Positions 38,450-47,450 are shown, numbered from the stretch's first letter. The stretch is 64,000 nucleotides of DNA from Candidatus Symbiopectobacterium sp. NZEC151 (GCF_025962655.1 NZ_JAGFPE010000004.1:417740-481739), one strand, 5' to 3'. Notes: generated from the sequence alone by a model not told the origin. Numbers and translations are program-made.

Positions 38450-38475
38450 TGTGGCCGGTGAAGGCCACACTTTTT
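38450..38475 (+). terminator. Rho-independent terminator after yjjA
   Basis: TGTGGCC / GGCCACA with a six-base loop, followed by CTTTTT. Confidence 0.8.
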
Positions 38476-38504
38476 AGGGTATCGTGATAACAATCGCGCC
38501 TGGC

Positions 38505-38522
38505 GGCAGACGAGCGTCTGCC
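38505..38522. terminator. Hairpin at the end of the fimbrial operon
   Basis: GGCAGAC-GAGC-GTCTGCC is a perfect 7-bp hairpin just beyond the stop of the last fimbrial gene. No T tract follows on the minus strand, so it may only stabilise the transcript end. Confidence 0.4.
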
Positions 38523-38523
38523 G

Positions 38524-38826
38524 TTACTGGTAACTGATCACCACGACTTTGACCGTTTCGCTTAAGGAGAGGGGGGCAATATAGCCCACGCCCTGGGGCA
38601 ATGTATGCTGTTGCGTTAGCTGAGCGAGGGTGAGCGTATGTTGTTGTCCTTGCCGAAAACACTGCGCCGTCACCTGCTGTGATTGCGTTGAAATATCACA
38701 AGGGGGTTCAACAATGGTGCCAACAATATGAATAACGCCGGTGTTGATGGTGGAAGAGGCTATCGCGGTGGGAAGTGATAAACCAGCCCATGACAGAAGT
38801 GCGCCATACAAAAACCATGCTCTCAT
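38524..38826 (-). CDS. Short fimbrial-like subunit (100 residues)
   Basis: A 100-residue protein with signal peptide (cleavage near AIASS) and a beta-rich remainder with two cysteines (PPCDIS and TAQCF) that resemble the disulfide of type 1/P pilins, and a typical C-terminal SETVKVVVISYQ strand. It is far shorter than other pilins (about 150-180), so it may lack part of the immunoglobulin fold. It is the last gene of the fimbrial operon, 175 bases from the preceding gene. It may be a small tip or termination subunit, or a decayed pilin. Confidence 0.65.
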   Translation of the reverse strand: MRAWFLYGALLSWAGLSLPTAIASSTINTGVIHIVGTIVEPPCDISTQSQQVTAQCFRQGQQHTLTLAQLTQQHTLPQGVGYIAPLSLSETVKVVVISYQ

Positions 38827-39001
38827 GATGATATCTCCAAACAGCCCTACGTTTAGTTAACAACGGACTCTTTAGAAATAACTTTAAGACATTTATTAAA
38901 ATGTTAAAGATATGCCAATAAAATGTTTTTTCTTTGTTTCTTTTGGCGCAGGATTTGTGGCCTTTGTCACCACCCGGTTTGGGTGCGCTAACGCGCACGG
39001 T

Positions 39002-39544
39002 TCAGAGATAACTCAGTTTAAAGTGTGCCGTTGCCGTGTAGTCACCGGATTGCAGCGTATCGTCTGCCGTTTTTTCAATCCGTGCTGAAAAGGGAAGGAT
39101 ATTATCGCCGACCTGCAAGGGGATCCACGCTGAGTTGTTGTTGATGGCAAGGAGGCTATTGGCGTAGTAAATACCGATCGCCACGCCTTTGGCTCCCGAA
39201 CTGCTATCTAATGCCAGGCGGCCGGGAAGGTTAGTGTCTTCAGTGCCTAAAAATTGAATGGCAACGTTCTGAAAGGTGTCGGTATTGCATTCCGTAAAGC
39301 CTAATGTGAAGGTGTGCCAGTCCCCATGGCGCTGAGTTTGCAGTGTGCGCGTGGAGGTTTCACCCATTTCAACAATAATCTCATTATTGTCCTGAAGGTT
39401 GCAGGGGGAACTCACCACCTGTACATGAAAGGTCACGGTTGCATCAGTCAGGTTGGACGGCGCGTCCCCCCATGCCGTGACTGATGCTAACGCGGATAGG
39501 CAGAATGTAGACAGGCGTGCCAGCCGAATAGCGTGGTTGTTCAT
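39002..39544 (-). CDS. Minor fimbrial subunit
   Basis: A 180-residue pilin-family protein. It begins MNNHAIRLARLSTFCLSALA with a signal peptide, then an N-terminal strand, a conserved cysteine (SSPCNL) and a second (TECNTD), and ends with DYTATAHFKLSYL, the usual penultimate-Tyr beta strand. The open frame extends upstream to 39655, but the earlier part overlaps the adhesin gene end and is not pilin-like. Likely an adaptor or minor subunit between adhesin and shaft. Confidence 0.85.
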   Translation of the reverse strand: MNNHAIRLARLSTFCLSALASVTAWGDAPSNLTDATVTFHVQVVSSPCNLQDNNEIIVEMGETSTRTLQTQRHGDWHTFTLGFTECNTDTFQNVAIQFLGTEDTNLPGRLALDSSSGAKGVAIGIYYANSLLAINNNSAWIPLQVGDNILPFSARIEKTADDTLQSGDYTATAHFKLSYL

Positions 39545-39587
39545 TTTTATCCTCTTGAAACACGTGACGGTAAACGTGCAGCACCGG

Positions 39588-40625
39588 TCAATAATAGTTA
39601 AAACGCAGAATGATATTTTTTTCCGTATCACCGATAACCGCCGGGCCAGAGGCATATAAACGTGCCGTGTAAGCGCGTTCTACCACGCCGTTTGCGGAAG
39701 TGAGTTGGCTGATAAACGGAATAAACTGGTTGAACGTCACATTGCTGGCAGTATGCTGCTCTTCAATTTTCAGCGTCGAACCGTTGCCCATATCCATCCC
39801 ATCAAGGCCGACCAGCGCATTTCCCTGTGCCGCCGCATCAAAATTAACGTTCAAATTAAAGCCTTTTCCGCAATCCTCCCCACCGTCCGTTGAGGCGTTG
39901 ATGCGAAATACAGACTGGGCTACGACACCGGCATTGGCGTCATTCCATGACTTTATGGTACCAAAATCGACGTAGCTGTCCGGTGAGACAGTAATGTTCG
40001 CGGAGCATTGCATCACTTCAATACCGTGCAAGCCTGAGAGCGTGAGACCGTAGTTACTGTCCGGTTTATTGTTGATTCCCCCCACACCATCGATCTGAAA
40101 CACCTTTAGTCCGTCAACCCCGGCGGTGGCGTTCGTGATATTGCCGGTTTTTTCCAGATAGAGCTGTACCGTGACGTTCAGCATGGTGGGATTAGGGGGC
40201 GGAAGGGTACCGGACGGCCCCGGATTGACCCAGCTTCCGGTGGAGATGCGTGAAGCGCTGGTACCGCCATTGGTGATAATACCGAGGTCTAGGCCGTTGT
40301 AGATAATCCCGATACCGATACCTTCACCAATGACTTTCCCTTCAGGGTTGGGGTAAAAGTAGGACATTTCACCGTTAGATTCCACGATCTTATAGGACCA
40401 GCAGGCAAGGTTGCGGGTATAACTTTGCGAGGTCCACAGGCGGCTACCGATTGGCAAGGTGGCGGGGATTTTTAATGTCCCGACATCTTCATAATCGTTT
40501 ACCGGACCGGTCGTGGTGCCTAAACGGCATTCCAGCGCATTAGCGTGGAATGAGAATGTGCTAAGCAGGAGCAAACCGCCGCTTGAAATAAGTGTACGGA
40601 GGGTAGTGGTGGTTAGAAAAGGCAT
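39588..40625 (-). CDS. Fimbrial tip adhesin (two-domain, FimH/PapG-like)
   Basis: A 345-residue protein with signal peptide (ending SFHANA), an N-terminal lectin-like half (about 25-195, with cysteines in ALECRLG and NLACWSY), and a pilin-like C-terminal half (from about 205, MQCSANITVSPDSYVDFG, EDCGKGF) ending in ILRFNYY for donor-strand complementation. This two-domain build defines tip adhesins of chaperone-usher pili. The receptor is not predictable. It is followed closely by the minor-subunit gene. Confidence 0.85.
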   Translation of the reverse strand: MPFLTTTTLRTLISSGGLLLLSTFSFHANALECRLGTTTGPVNDYEDVGTLKIPATLPIGSRLWTSQSYTRNLACWSYKIVESNGEMSYFYPNPEGKVIGEGIGIGIIYNGLDLGIITNGGTSASRISTGSWVNPGPSGTLPPPNPTMLNVTVQLYLEKTGNITNATAGVDGLKVFQIDGVGGINNKPDSNYGLTLSGLHGIEVMQCSANITVSPDSYVDFGTIKSWNDANAGVVAQSVFRINASTDGGEDCGKGFNLNVNFDAAAQGNALVGLDGMDMGNGSTLKIEEQHTASNVTFNQFIPFISQLTSANGVVERAYTARLYASGPAVIGDTEKNIILRFNYY

Positions 40626-40674
40626 AGGCCCGTCCTCTCTTTATAGCATTCGAAATAAATGTTTAATAACCCCA

Positions 40675-41421
40675 TCACAACGTGATGGGCTGGCAACGGT
40701 TTTGGGTGCAGGTAAACGGCAATTCCAGATGACCACCGTAATCATTCACGTAATACAGGAAAAATTGATTCGCCCTGTTGTCCGTTACGTCGACATCAAT
40801 ACTGCCTCTCGGAGACACCATAAAGGCATTGCCCGCCAACAGGCGTGTCGGGCTCTGATGGGTATTTTTGGACTGCTGTAAAATATTGCTGACCGTGATG
40901 TAATAGGGCGTAGGATTCTCAATCCTGAGCTGCTTGCCAGACTTGGTAATTCTCAGCTTGTTTTGCCAGACTTCGCCTTTTGCCGGAGTAATCTGTTGCG
41001 GGCGGAAAAAGACTTTTATTTCCGACTGAATAGCAATTTGCAATACGTTCGCTTTTTCTGGTTTTGGGGGAATCTCCCGCACATTTAAATAAAACAGCGA
41101 CTCTCTGTCCTTCGGTAAATGCGCCAATTGGCCGGTTTTTACCAGACTGATCAAACTGTGTCCTTTGGGCTCGATACGTTGCAATGCCGGAAGCACCAAT
41201 AATGGCGTAGAAATCTTGTTGCGCTTCTCATCCGTTAACCAGGATTGTGCCAGAAACGGATTCTCTACATTTTGGTTCGAGAGCATTACCGTCGTGGATT
41301 GCTCATTCTCGTTAAAAATCACCCGCGTGCGATCAAGGTTGATAGCACTGCTAGCGACGGGCGTTGTCAGAATCGTGCTGATAAACAGCCCTATCAGTCG
41401 AAGGGGTAAAAAAATCCTCAT
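40675..41421 (-). CDS. Periplasmic pilus chaperone (PapD/FimC-like)
   Basis: A 248-residue chaperone with signal peptide (cleavage near VASSA) and two immunoglobulin-like domains. Motifs: INLDRTRVIFNENEQSTTVMLSNQ for the N-terminal strand, and LFYLNVREIPP, the family strand signature. These proteins cap pilin subunits and bring them to the usher. I use the ATG at 41421; the frame continues upstream to 41526 over the usher end without a signal peptide. It follows the usher gene by about 40 bases. Confidence 0.9.
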   Translation of the reverse strand: MRIFLPLRLIGLFISTILTTPVASSAINLDRTRVIFNENEQSTTVMLSNQNVENPFLAQSWLTDEKRNKISTPLLVLPALQRIEPKGHSLISLVKTGQLAHLPKDRESLFYLNVREIPPKPEKANVLQIAIQSEIKVFFRPQQITPAKGEVWQNKLRITKSGKQLRIENPTPYYITVSNILQQSKNTHQSPTRLLAGNAFMVSPRGSIDVDVTDNRANQFFLYYVNDYGGHLELPFTCTQNRCQPITL

Positions 41422-41462
41422 GTTTGTTCTCCAAAAAACGCAAATGATTAACTGTGCTTGTT

Positions 41463-43985
41463 TTATTTGCAGGGCAGTAATAGTTGATCTAAATAACTGA
41501 GGGTGGCCGGTAGCGTTACCTGACACTGGTTTTTACCCTCCCAAAAGAGGGAGAGTGTTTCATTCTCAGAAACGCCAGTGATATAGGCCTGACCTTGATC
41601 GGATACCATGGCAACATCGCGGCCTTTGCTGTTTTTGACGCGAGCGGCGAAAGGGGGCGATTTGCCATTCTCTAGCATGATGCTGGCGAGAATTTTTGCG
41701 CCGCTGACTACCGTGAATTTTCTGTAGCCAATGGCACCTTCGGTGAGCGTGCCTTGCACCACGTTGGTGGTCGCTTCGATATTTTTGGGTAGTTTCTGCA
41801 CATCGATACGGGTGGAAACGTCATAATAGCTGCTGGTATTGGCGATGACTGCCAGCCCGGCACGGTTAGTGGTGACACGGCTTTGGGCAAAAGGCACATC
41901 GCGCTGCCCGTCCGTGTCCACCATGATACGGGTTCCGCCATTATTTCCTTTTGGATGCGCAGCAACACCGTGTTGGGTTGCGGTGATCCCGCCGCGCAAT
42001 GAACCGCTCAGGAAGGTGTAGCTATTTTGCTGCCAGGCCGCGCTGACGCTGGCATCGGTGGTCGAGGCCAGATAATTGTAATTTCCGCTGAGGTAGCTGT
42101 TTTCCTGGTCGTTATAGCGCGTGCTCAGATTCCAGTTATTGTCCGGCGCACGGTTATTGGTGTAAGTCAGGGTTTGATTGACGTCGCTGTTGAAACTGCC
42201 CGCGCTATAGCTCACGCGTTCTTTGTCCCGTAACGGAATCGAAAAACTCAGATAAATACTGTCATCGCTACGCTGGTTATACGTGGTTTTATAGGCAGAC
42301 AGGTTGGCGGAAATGCCTTTTATGCCTGCGAAATCAAAATATTTATTTAATGAAACGCCATAGCGATCCTGCTCGGCAGCATTCCAAAATGTGCTGTGGG
42401 TATACGTCAGGTAGGTGGACATACCGCTCAGCAGTGATGTCTTCTCTGAGGCAAAGTTTTTCGATACCGTGATGCTATAGCGCTCTTTTTCACTGTACAG
42501 GGCACTGTCGTAATTCAGTGCCGACAAGAACTGCGGCATGCTCATAAATGTTTTTTCAGAAAAACGATAGCCAGCAAAGCTGACCTGACTCTCGATGCTG
42601 TCAAAGAATTTGGACCAGTTCAGAGAAAAAGAGTGTCCCATCAGCGTTGAGGGCGCTTGTTCCAGCGTGGCGCGCGACTGTGTGACATCTGCCGTGAGTG
42701 CGCCCAGCAAATAAAGGTTTTTCCCCACGCCCGCTGCCCAGGATTGATAGCTGTCAGAAAGCAGCGTCCCCCCGTACACTGACCAGGAACTGCTGAGGCC
42801 CCACGAGGCCTCTGCGGAAGAGAACGCAGGACCCTCAAAATGGTGATCGTTATTCGACGGTCGCCCGGCTGACAGTTTGTATTGCACATGGCCAGGACGC
42901 GTCAGGTAGGGCAGGTTGGCAGCTTCTGTTTGAAAACGCGAAACCGAGCCATCTTCTTCCGTGACTTCAACGTTCAGCGTGCCGCTGATGCCGCTTCTGA
43001 GGCTCTGGATCGCGAAAGGACCAGCCGGTACGGTGGTCTCATGAATCACGCGTCCGTTCTGGGTGACGGTGACGCGGGCGTTGGAACGGGCGACACCGCG
43101 AATTTCAGGGGCATAGCCACGCATTGCCGGTGGCAACATGTTTTCGTTATTTTCTAATGCAATCCCGGTGAAGCGATAGCTATCGAACAGATTACTGCCG
43201 GAAAACATTTCGCCCAGCCGCAGGTCCGCAGACATCATCGGCAGTGGACGATACGCGTAGAATTGATCCCAAGAGAACTGGTCTCGTTCCGTGGTACGAG
43301 ATTGCTGCCGGAAATAGCGATAGTCAGCGCGGTAACGCCATGCGCCCAGATTGAAGCCTGCCGTACCGTAGCTGCTCAGATAACGATCTGAACCCCTATT
43401 ATTGGTATTACGCCGCGCTGAACCGACCAGATTATAGTCCAGCAATGCGCCATTGATACCTTCATCCCATTGTTCAGGCGGTGTCCAGTTGGTGTCACTG
43501 TACCGTAGCCAGGCTTGCGGAATGGTGATATCCAAATCGCCCATACCGATACGATTAGATATTTTTACCCCGGAAATCGGGGTGAGATCGGCGCATTCAT
43601 TGTTATTCCATAAAACGATCATGCCGCTGGCTTCTTTTGTTAACGCCAGTTTGTTAGCAATGTCAGGCGTGATACAGGCTGTCGGTTTATTATTGTTTGG
43701 CCCCGACGGCAGAAATTTCACCTTACTTTGCTGAATTTCTCGGGCATTGATTCTGATGGACAGCAGATATTCCCCCGGAGTGACATAATCTGGATCGGAA
43801 AAGTGGCTCAGGTCGATTTTTTGACGTTCATCCACGTCCAACACGTTAATATTAAATTCTGTTGCATGCAGCGCTGAAACGCTCAACGAAAAAATAGCAA
43901 TGCCAAAACGTAATAGAACACGCTTCTTTTCTATGCTGAACAGTTTTTTTAACATAATTGTTAGACCGGTAATTTGATAAGGCAT
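41463..43985 (-). CDS. Outer-membrane fimbrial usher (FimD/PapC-like)
   Basis: An 840-residue usher that forms the outer-membrane pore and polymerises pilins. It has a signal peptide near ALHATEF (start at 43985 or MLKKLF at 43955), an N-terminal chaperone-binding domain with two cysteines, the 24-strand barrel with inserted plug (ARVTVTQNGRVIHETTVPAGPFAI), and C-terminal Ig-like domains ending CQVTLPATLSYLDQLLLPCK. The start at 43985 lies eight bases after the stop of the preceding pilin gene, so coupling is likely. The order usher-then-chaperone is that of P pili rather than type 1 fimbriae. Confidence 0.92.
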   Translation of the reverse strand: MPYQITGLTIMLKKLFSIEKKRVLLRFGIAIFSLSVSALHATEFNINVLDVDERQKIDLSHFSDPDYVTPGEYLLSIRINAREIQQSKVKFLPSGPNNNKPTACITPDIANKLALTKEASGMIVLWNNNECADLTPISGVKISNRIGMGDLDITIPQAWLRYSDTNWTPPEQWDEGINGALLDYNLVGSARRNTNNRGSDRYLSSYGTAGFNLGAWRYRADYRYFRQQSRTTERDQFSWDQFYAYRPLPMMSADLRLGEMFSGSNLFDSYRFTGIALENNENMLPPAMRGYAPEIRGVARSNARVTVTQNGRVIHETTVPAGPFAIQSLRSGISGTLNVEVTEEDGSVSRFQTEAANLPYLTRPGHVQYKLSAGRPSNNDHHFEGPAFSSAEASWGLSSSWSVYGGTLLSDSYQSWAAGVGKNLYLLGALTADVTQSRATLEQAPSTLMGHSFSLNWSKFFDSIESQVSFAGYRFSEKTFMSMPQFLSALNYDSALYSEKERYSITVSKNFASEKTSLLSGMSTYLTYTHSTFWNAAEQDRYGVSLNKYFDFAGIKGISANLSAYKTTYNQRSDDSIYLSFSIPLRDKERVSYSAGSFNSDVNQTLTYTNNRAPDNNWNLSTRYNDQENSYLSGNYNYLASTTDASVSAAWQQNSYTFLSGSLRGGITATQHGVAAHPKGNNGGTRIMVDTDGQRDVPFAQSRVTTNRAGLAVIANTSSYYDVSTRIDVQKLPKNIEATTNVVQGTLTEGAIGYRKFTVVSGAKILASIMLENGKSPPFAARVKNSKGRDVAMVSDQGQAYITGVSENETLSLFWEGKNQCQVTLPATLSYLDQLLLPCK

Positions 43986-43993
43986 GCGAAATA

Positions 43994-44551
43994 TCAGTGA
44001 TAAGAAATTGTGAAGTTGATAATGGAGTAAAACTCACCAACGGTTATCTGGTCCATATTGGCAATAAGTTTCACAGCAAAGCGAAGCGTATTATCACCCT
44101 CAATTAATTGAAAGTCGCTGCCTTCACTACCGTAAGGAATGGGCGTGTTTGTCTCAGTCAAAAGCTGTAATGCAATACCTGATGCTTCACCAGAAACAGC
44201 CCATAATTGTGGGTTTTGTTGACTCTGTCGACCGAGAAAAGTAATTTTTGCACTGCTTCCTGCTTTATTGATGTCTTTTTCTGCCGCGAGTGAACAGCCT
44301 AACAATTTTATTTCTATCATTCTCGTTGCTGAAAATGACGGGATCAGCGAACTGGTACTGATTTGTCCAAAATCAATGCGTTGATAGATAGATTCATTAG
44401 AGAGAAAACAGGGGGTTGCCGTAATACTTCCCCCAAAAGTCACATCACCTCTTTGTTCATCCCATTCGGCATGGGAATAAACAGGGATGTAAAATAGAAT
44501 GAAATAAATCACACGGTATAAAAAAAACCTTTTCACCCTATCTCTCCACAA
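43994..44551 (-). CDS. Minor/anchor fimbrial subunit (PapH position)
   Basis: A 185-residue pilin-family protein with an N-terminal hydrophobic signal sequence (VIYFILFYIPVYSHAEW), the first conserved cysteine (TATPCFLSN) and the second (LLGCSLA), and the terminal strand YSIINFTISYH. It lies second in the operon, the place of the PapH terminator in P-pilus operons. Function as shaft terminator or anchor is inferred from position only. The intergenic gap to the major pilin is 51 bases. Confidence 0.82.
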   Translation of the reverse strand: MWRDRVKRFFLYRVIYFILFYIPVYSHAEWDEQRGDVTFGGSITATPCFLSNESIYQRIDFGQISTSSLIPSFSATRMIEIKLLGCSLAAEKDINKAGSSAKITFLGRQSQQNPQLWAVSGEASGIALQLLTETNTPIPYGSEGSDFQLIEGDNTLRFAVKLIANMDQITVGEFYSIINFTISYH

Positions 44552-44602
44552 TGACAGTGTTTAAAGCGGCGTCCGTGCCATTGTTTCCCTAATTAGTGAC
44601 CG

Positions 44603-45151
44603 TTACTGATAAGACACAACAAAGTTTGCTGTGCTGGTAAATTCACCGGTAGTGATATCAACAGCGGTGCCTGACTGCGGGGTAGGAAGCTTCTCTACGT
44701 AGGTAGAGAAGGAGAACGTATTATCACCGTTTGACAGAGGGGATGCATTGACTGCCGGGGTGGCACCGTCAAACTTGATTTTGCTTCCAGAATATTTAAC
44801 GGCAATGCCCGCGCCAGATGCCGCGCCGTTCAATGCCAGCAGTTCACTGTTGCTGCCCGCAGCGGTACCGCCATTAAAAACGATTTTCGCCGTTGTTGCT
44901 GTATCAAGGCTGCAATCTTTTAAGGCGATATCGAATGATTTAATGTCAGAGGTACCGCCATTCTCCAGAACGGCCTTGCTGATTTCCCCAAACTCTACGG
45001 TCTGCTGTAAATCATCCTGATCGACAGAGCACGGCGTATCAATGATTTTTCCGTTAAATGTCACGGTGCCATTATGTGTGTCGGCAGCATTGGCACTAAG
45101 CATAAAAGTCATGGCGATGGCTGAGGCCAGTGCGGCTTTAGTTAATTTCAT
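44603..45151 (-). CDS. Major fimbrial subunit (pilin)
   Basis: A 182-residue FimA/PapA-type pilin and the first gene of the operon. It has a signal peptide (MKLTKAALASAIAMTFML, cleavage at ANAAD), GTVTFNGKIIDTPCSVDQDD with the first Cys, LKDCSLDTATT with the second, and the C-terminal SYQ with the penultimate tyrosine. About 160 residues in the mature form. It faces a 612-base intergenic region across from the ToxR-like regulator. Confidence 0.93.
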   Translation of the reverse strand: MKLTKAALASAIAMTFMLSANAADTHNGTVTFNGKIIDTPCSVDQDDLQQTVEFGEISKAVLENGGTSDIKSFDIALKDCSLDTATTAKIVFNGGTAAGSNSELLALNGAASGAGIAVKYSGSKIKFDGATPAVNASPLSNGDNTFSFSTYVEKLPTPQSGTAVDITTGEFTSTANFVVSYQ

Positions 45152-45763
45152 AAGTTATTTCCATACCTTGTTAATATGTTTTGGTTTAACCAACACAATA
45201 ATAAATTATGTTGTGAAGAAAACAGTTTGTGCAGAAAAGCTAAAATGACGGTACGAATAATAGGGTGAGTTCCTTGTTAAGTACAACATAATAACTATTT
45301 TAGTTAAATATAGATAATATACTGATTATATAAATTTATTTAGGTTTTTATTCTGATTTCTATGGTTTTGTCGCGATTAGATGTGATTTTGTGTTGTCAG
45401 ATTTCTTGAGTGGGAAGGTGCTAAACGTTTTTTACGCAGGGGGATATGTAAAAATAATTAAAGAATTATCATCTTGTTCATTGTGATTAGATAATTTTAC
45501 ATGACTAGGGTATGATTCCCGACGGTAAGATAAATAATCTTTGACAACAATGATGTGGCTCCATATCCTGTAAAAAAAGAATTTCCTCAGTTGCTTGTGC
45601 CACATTTAAATCTCCGTTTGATGGAAAAATAGAAGTAATAATTTTCATCTTGAAAAGCCTGGCAAGATGCTTGTCTTCTATTGCGTTATATAATACTAAA
45701 AAGATGTCGTTATACAGCCTGATTATCTGCTGATGGCAATGACATTTCATAAAGAGGATTGTC
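45152..45763. promoter_or_regulatory. Long AT-rich regulatory region between pilin and ToxR-like genes
   Basis: 612 bases that are much more AT-rich than the flanking genes. It must contain the promoters for the fimbrial operon and the regulator pair. No phase-variation inverted repeat or GATC-containing Lrp/Dam switch comparable to pap was recognised. A small minus-strand frame (45505-45765) lies within it. Confidence 0.45.
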
Positions 45764-45765
45764 AT
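45505..45765 (-). CDS. Possible small protein (86 residues), doubtful
   Basis: An 86-residue frame with start at 45765, overlapping the start of the ToxR-like gene by two bases in the opposite direction. Composition (IIRLYNDIFLVLYNAIEDKHLARLF, shortened here) is plausible for a protein, with helices and a mixture of charged residues, and it faintly resembles the N-terminal part of LuxR-type fimbrial regulators. No ribosome-binding site was found and I cannot name relatives. It could be the remnant of a regulator or a chance frame in AT-rich DNA. Confidence 0.22.
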   Translation of the reverse strand: MTILFMKCHCHQQIIRLYNDIFLVLYNAIEDKHLARLFKMKIITSIFPSNGDLNVAQATEEILFLQDMEPHHCCQRLFILPSGIIP

Positions 45766-46534
45766 GATCTATTTTATTAATCAATTAATTATATTCGACT
45801 CGGATGAACGAACATTGTCATGGCAAGCGCGAGAAGATGAGGCGGTATCGCTAAGTATTCCGGTTTCCCGATTGTTTGAAACATTGATAACGAATCCTGG
45901 CACGTTACTCAGTCGTGAGTTGTTGATGCGTGAGGCGTTAGAGAAACATGCGCTATCGCCTTCGATTAATAATCTGAACAATTATGTCTCTTTGTTGAGA
46001 AAAGTGCTTCGTGAATTCGATCTTGATGATGCGATTGTTACTGTGCCAAAGTCGGGTATTATTTTTAATATCAGTGATGTCAATGTTATTGAAAATAATA
46101 GAAAAGATAAAGCATTGCCGGAAGGGACTGAAACCGATGAATCGACCGGTTCACCCGCCATGCCTCAGCCCGCGCTTGTCCAGCATAAAAAAAAGCAAGG
46201 GCATCTTTTTCGGTGGGGATTAAGCGTTCTCAGTATTGCTGTGCTGTTCCTGGCGGGTTTTACCATGATCGCAGCAAAGGAGAGCTATTTTCCTGCCCGA
46301 AGCACTTTACAGATGGATGGAAACGGCAAATGCGAGATGTACTACCTCTATGACCGCTTGACCGATGAGGATGATACGCTTTCCGCTAGCACCGTAGAGA
46401 GTTTATGCTCCAACAATGTGCTGTTTTTTCTATCTAAAAAGGTTGTCATTTCTGATGCGTTGGATAAGCGGAATGAAATCATTATTACCTGCAAGCAGGA
46501 CGGGAAAGAGTGTGTGACTTATGTTAATTATTAA
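45764..46534 (+). CDS. ToxR/CadC-like membrane transcriptional regulator (YqeI/PsaE-like)
   Basis: A 256-residue one-component membrane regulator. Residues about 1-105 form an OmpR-type winged helix (VSRLFETLITNPGTLLSRELLMREA, NNLNNYVSLLRKVL, VTVPKSGIIFNI, partially quoted), a linker follows, a single membrane helix spans about 150-170 (GLSVLSIAVLFLAGFTMI), and a periplasmic domain of about 85 residues bears four cysteines. Such proteins activate fimbrial or virulence genes (PsaE, YqeI, ToxR). It is divergent from the fimbrial operon and overlaps the downstream gene, so it is the probable activator of these fimbriae. Confidence 0.82.
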   Translation: MIYFINQLIIFDSDERTLSWQAREDEAVSLSIPVSRLFETLITNPGTLLSRELLMREALEKHALSPSINNLNNYVSLLRKVLREFDLDDAIVTVPKSGIIFNISDVNVIENNRKDKALPEGTETDESTGSPAMPQPALVQHKKKQGHLFRWGLSVLSIAVLFLAGFTMIAAKESYFPARSTLQMDGNGKCEMYYLYDRLTDEDDTLSASTVESLCSNNVLFFLSKKVVISDALDKRNEIIITCKQDGKECVTYVNY

Positions 46535-46994
46535 AATCAGAAAAAAAATAGCACTTACGATCGGCGTTCTGGTCTTTTTCTCTTTAGCCTGTGCTTTTTT
46601 CCTTTTTTATGGAAATAGAATCCCTAATCCACTGGTTTGTCAGGGAAAAGTAAAGTCGTCGGGTATGGAAAATGGATCGCTGGTTCGAAAAGAGTATGAT
46701 GTATATATCTATTTGAGTGATAAAGAACGCGCGTTGGTGCTCATTAGTGGTGTTTATGTGGGGAGCGATAATGTGATTAAAACACTTCGTCGAACCCTTA
46801 GCTTTGACCCGCAGTGGACTGGTAATCATCTAAAAATACGTAATTTCGCTGTGGATAAGCACATTAATGACAACGCACCCGATGACACCATTCCTTGGGT
46901 GGGAGAAAATGATGTTGTCAAATTTGAGATGTTGATGAAGGACGTTTACTTAGTCAGTTCGGTGCACTCCAAGGTAGCCTGCCAGCAACGCTAA
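46521..46994 (+). CDS. Small membrane-anchored partner of the regulator (YqeJ/PsaF/ToxS-like)
   Basis: A 157-residue protein with a single N-terminal membrane helix (about residues 9-30, LTIGVLVFFSLACAFFLFYG) and a periplasmic remainder with two cysteines (PLVCQGKV and KVACQQR). It overlaps the upstream regulator by 14 bases. Family pairs ToxR-ToxS, PsaE-PsaF and YqeI-YqeJ have the same layout, where the second protein stabilises or senses for the first. Assignment is by position and topology. Confidence 0.72.
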   Translation: MLIIKIRKKIALTIGVLVFFSLACAFFLFYGNRIPNPLVCQGKVKSSGMENGSLVRKEYDVYIYLSDKERALVLISGVYVGSDNVIKTLRRTLSFDPQWTGNHLKIRNFAVDKHINDNAPDDTIPWVGENDVVKFEMLMKDVYLVSSVHSKVACQQR

Positions 46995-47213
46995 GCTGCT
47001 TTTTTAGCTCATTAAACGCAGTGTGCAGTGATGTTGACGGTGAGCACGCCAGCAAGGCTGGGGATGAATCGGTTGCTGTAACGTATAGAAAAGTAAAAAT
47101 GATAAACTTTGTCTGTAGCGATCCGATACTACGTCTGACAGTCTGCTCCACGTGATAAGGTAAAGGCTGTTGTTATCTCCGAGAGTAATTACTTCATTTT
47201 TCAGGAGAATGTT

Positions 47214-47402
47214 ATGGATGTTTCGCAGATTGCAGCGCTGGCTACCGGCCTCAATGACATGCAAACACGCAATGAAGCCAGTACCCTCGTGTTCAAGAAA
47301 GCGTTGGATAATCAAGCTTCTGCGGCGCTCGGTTTGATTGAGTCGATTCCGCAATTGCCTGCTAACCCGGCGATTGGTCGTAACATCAATACGACAGCAT
47401 GA
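47214..47402 (+). CDS. YjfB-like small protein (putative motility protein)
   Basis: A 62-residue protein beginning MDVSQIAALATGLNDMQTR, with helical character and no signal sequence. It resembles the small YjfB family first named in Bacillus, which is annotated as putative motility protein. A strong AGGAGA ribosome-binding site lies seven bases before the ATG, and a rho-independent terminator follows, so it is a self-contained gene. No motility gene is nearby. Confidence 0.75.
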   Translation: MDVSQIAALATGLNDMQTRNEASTLVFKKALDNQASAALGLIESIPQLPANPAIGRNINTTA

Positions 47403-47450
47403 GGCTGTAATGTTGAAGAAGTGATGGGATCATCACTGCTGTAACCTTAA

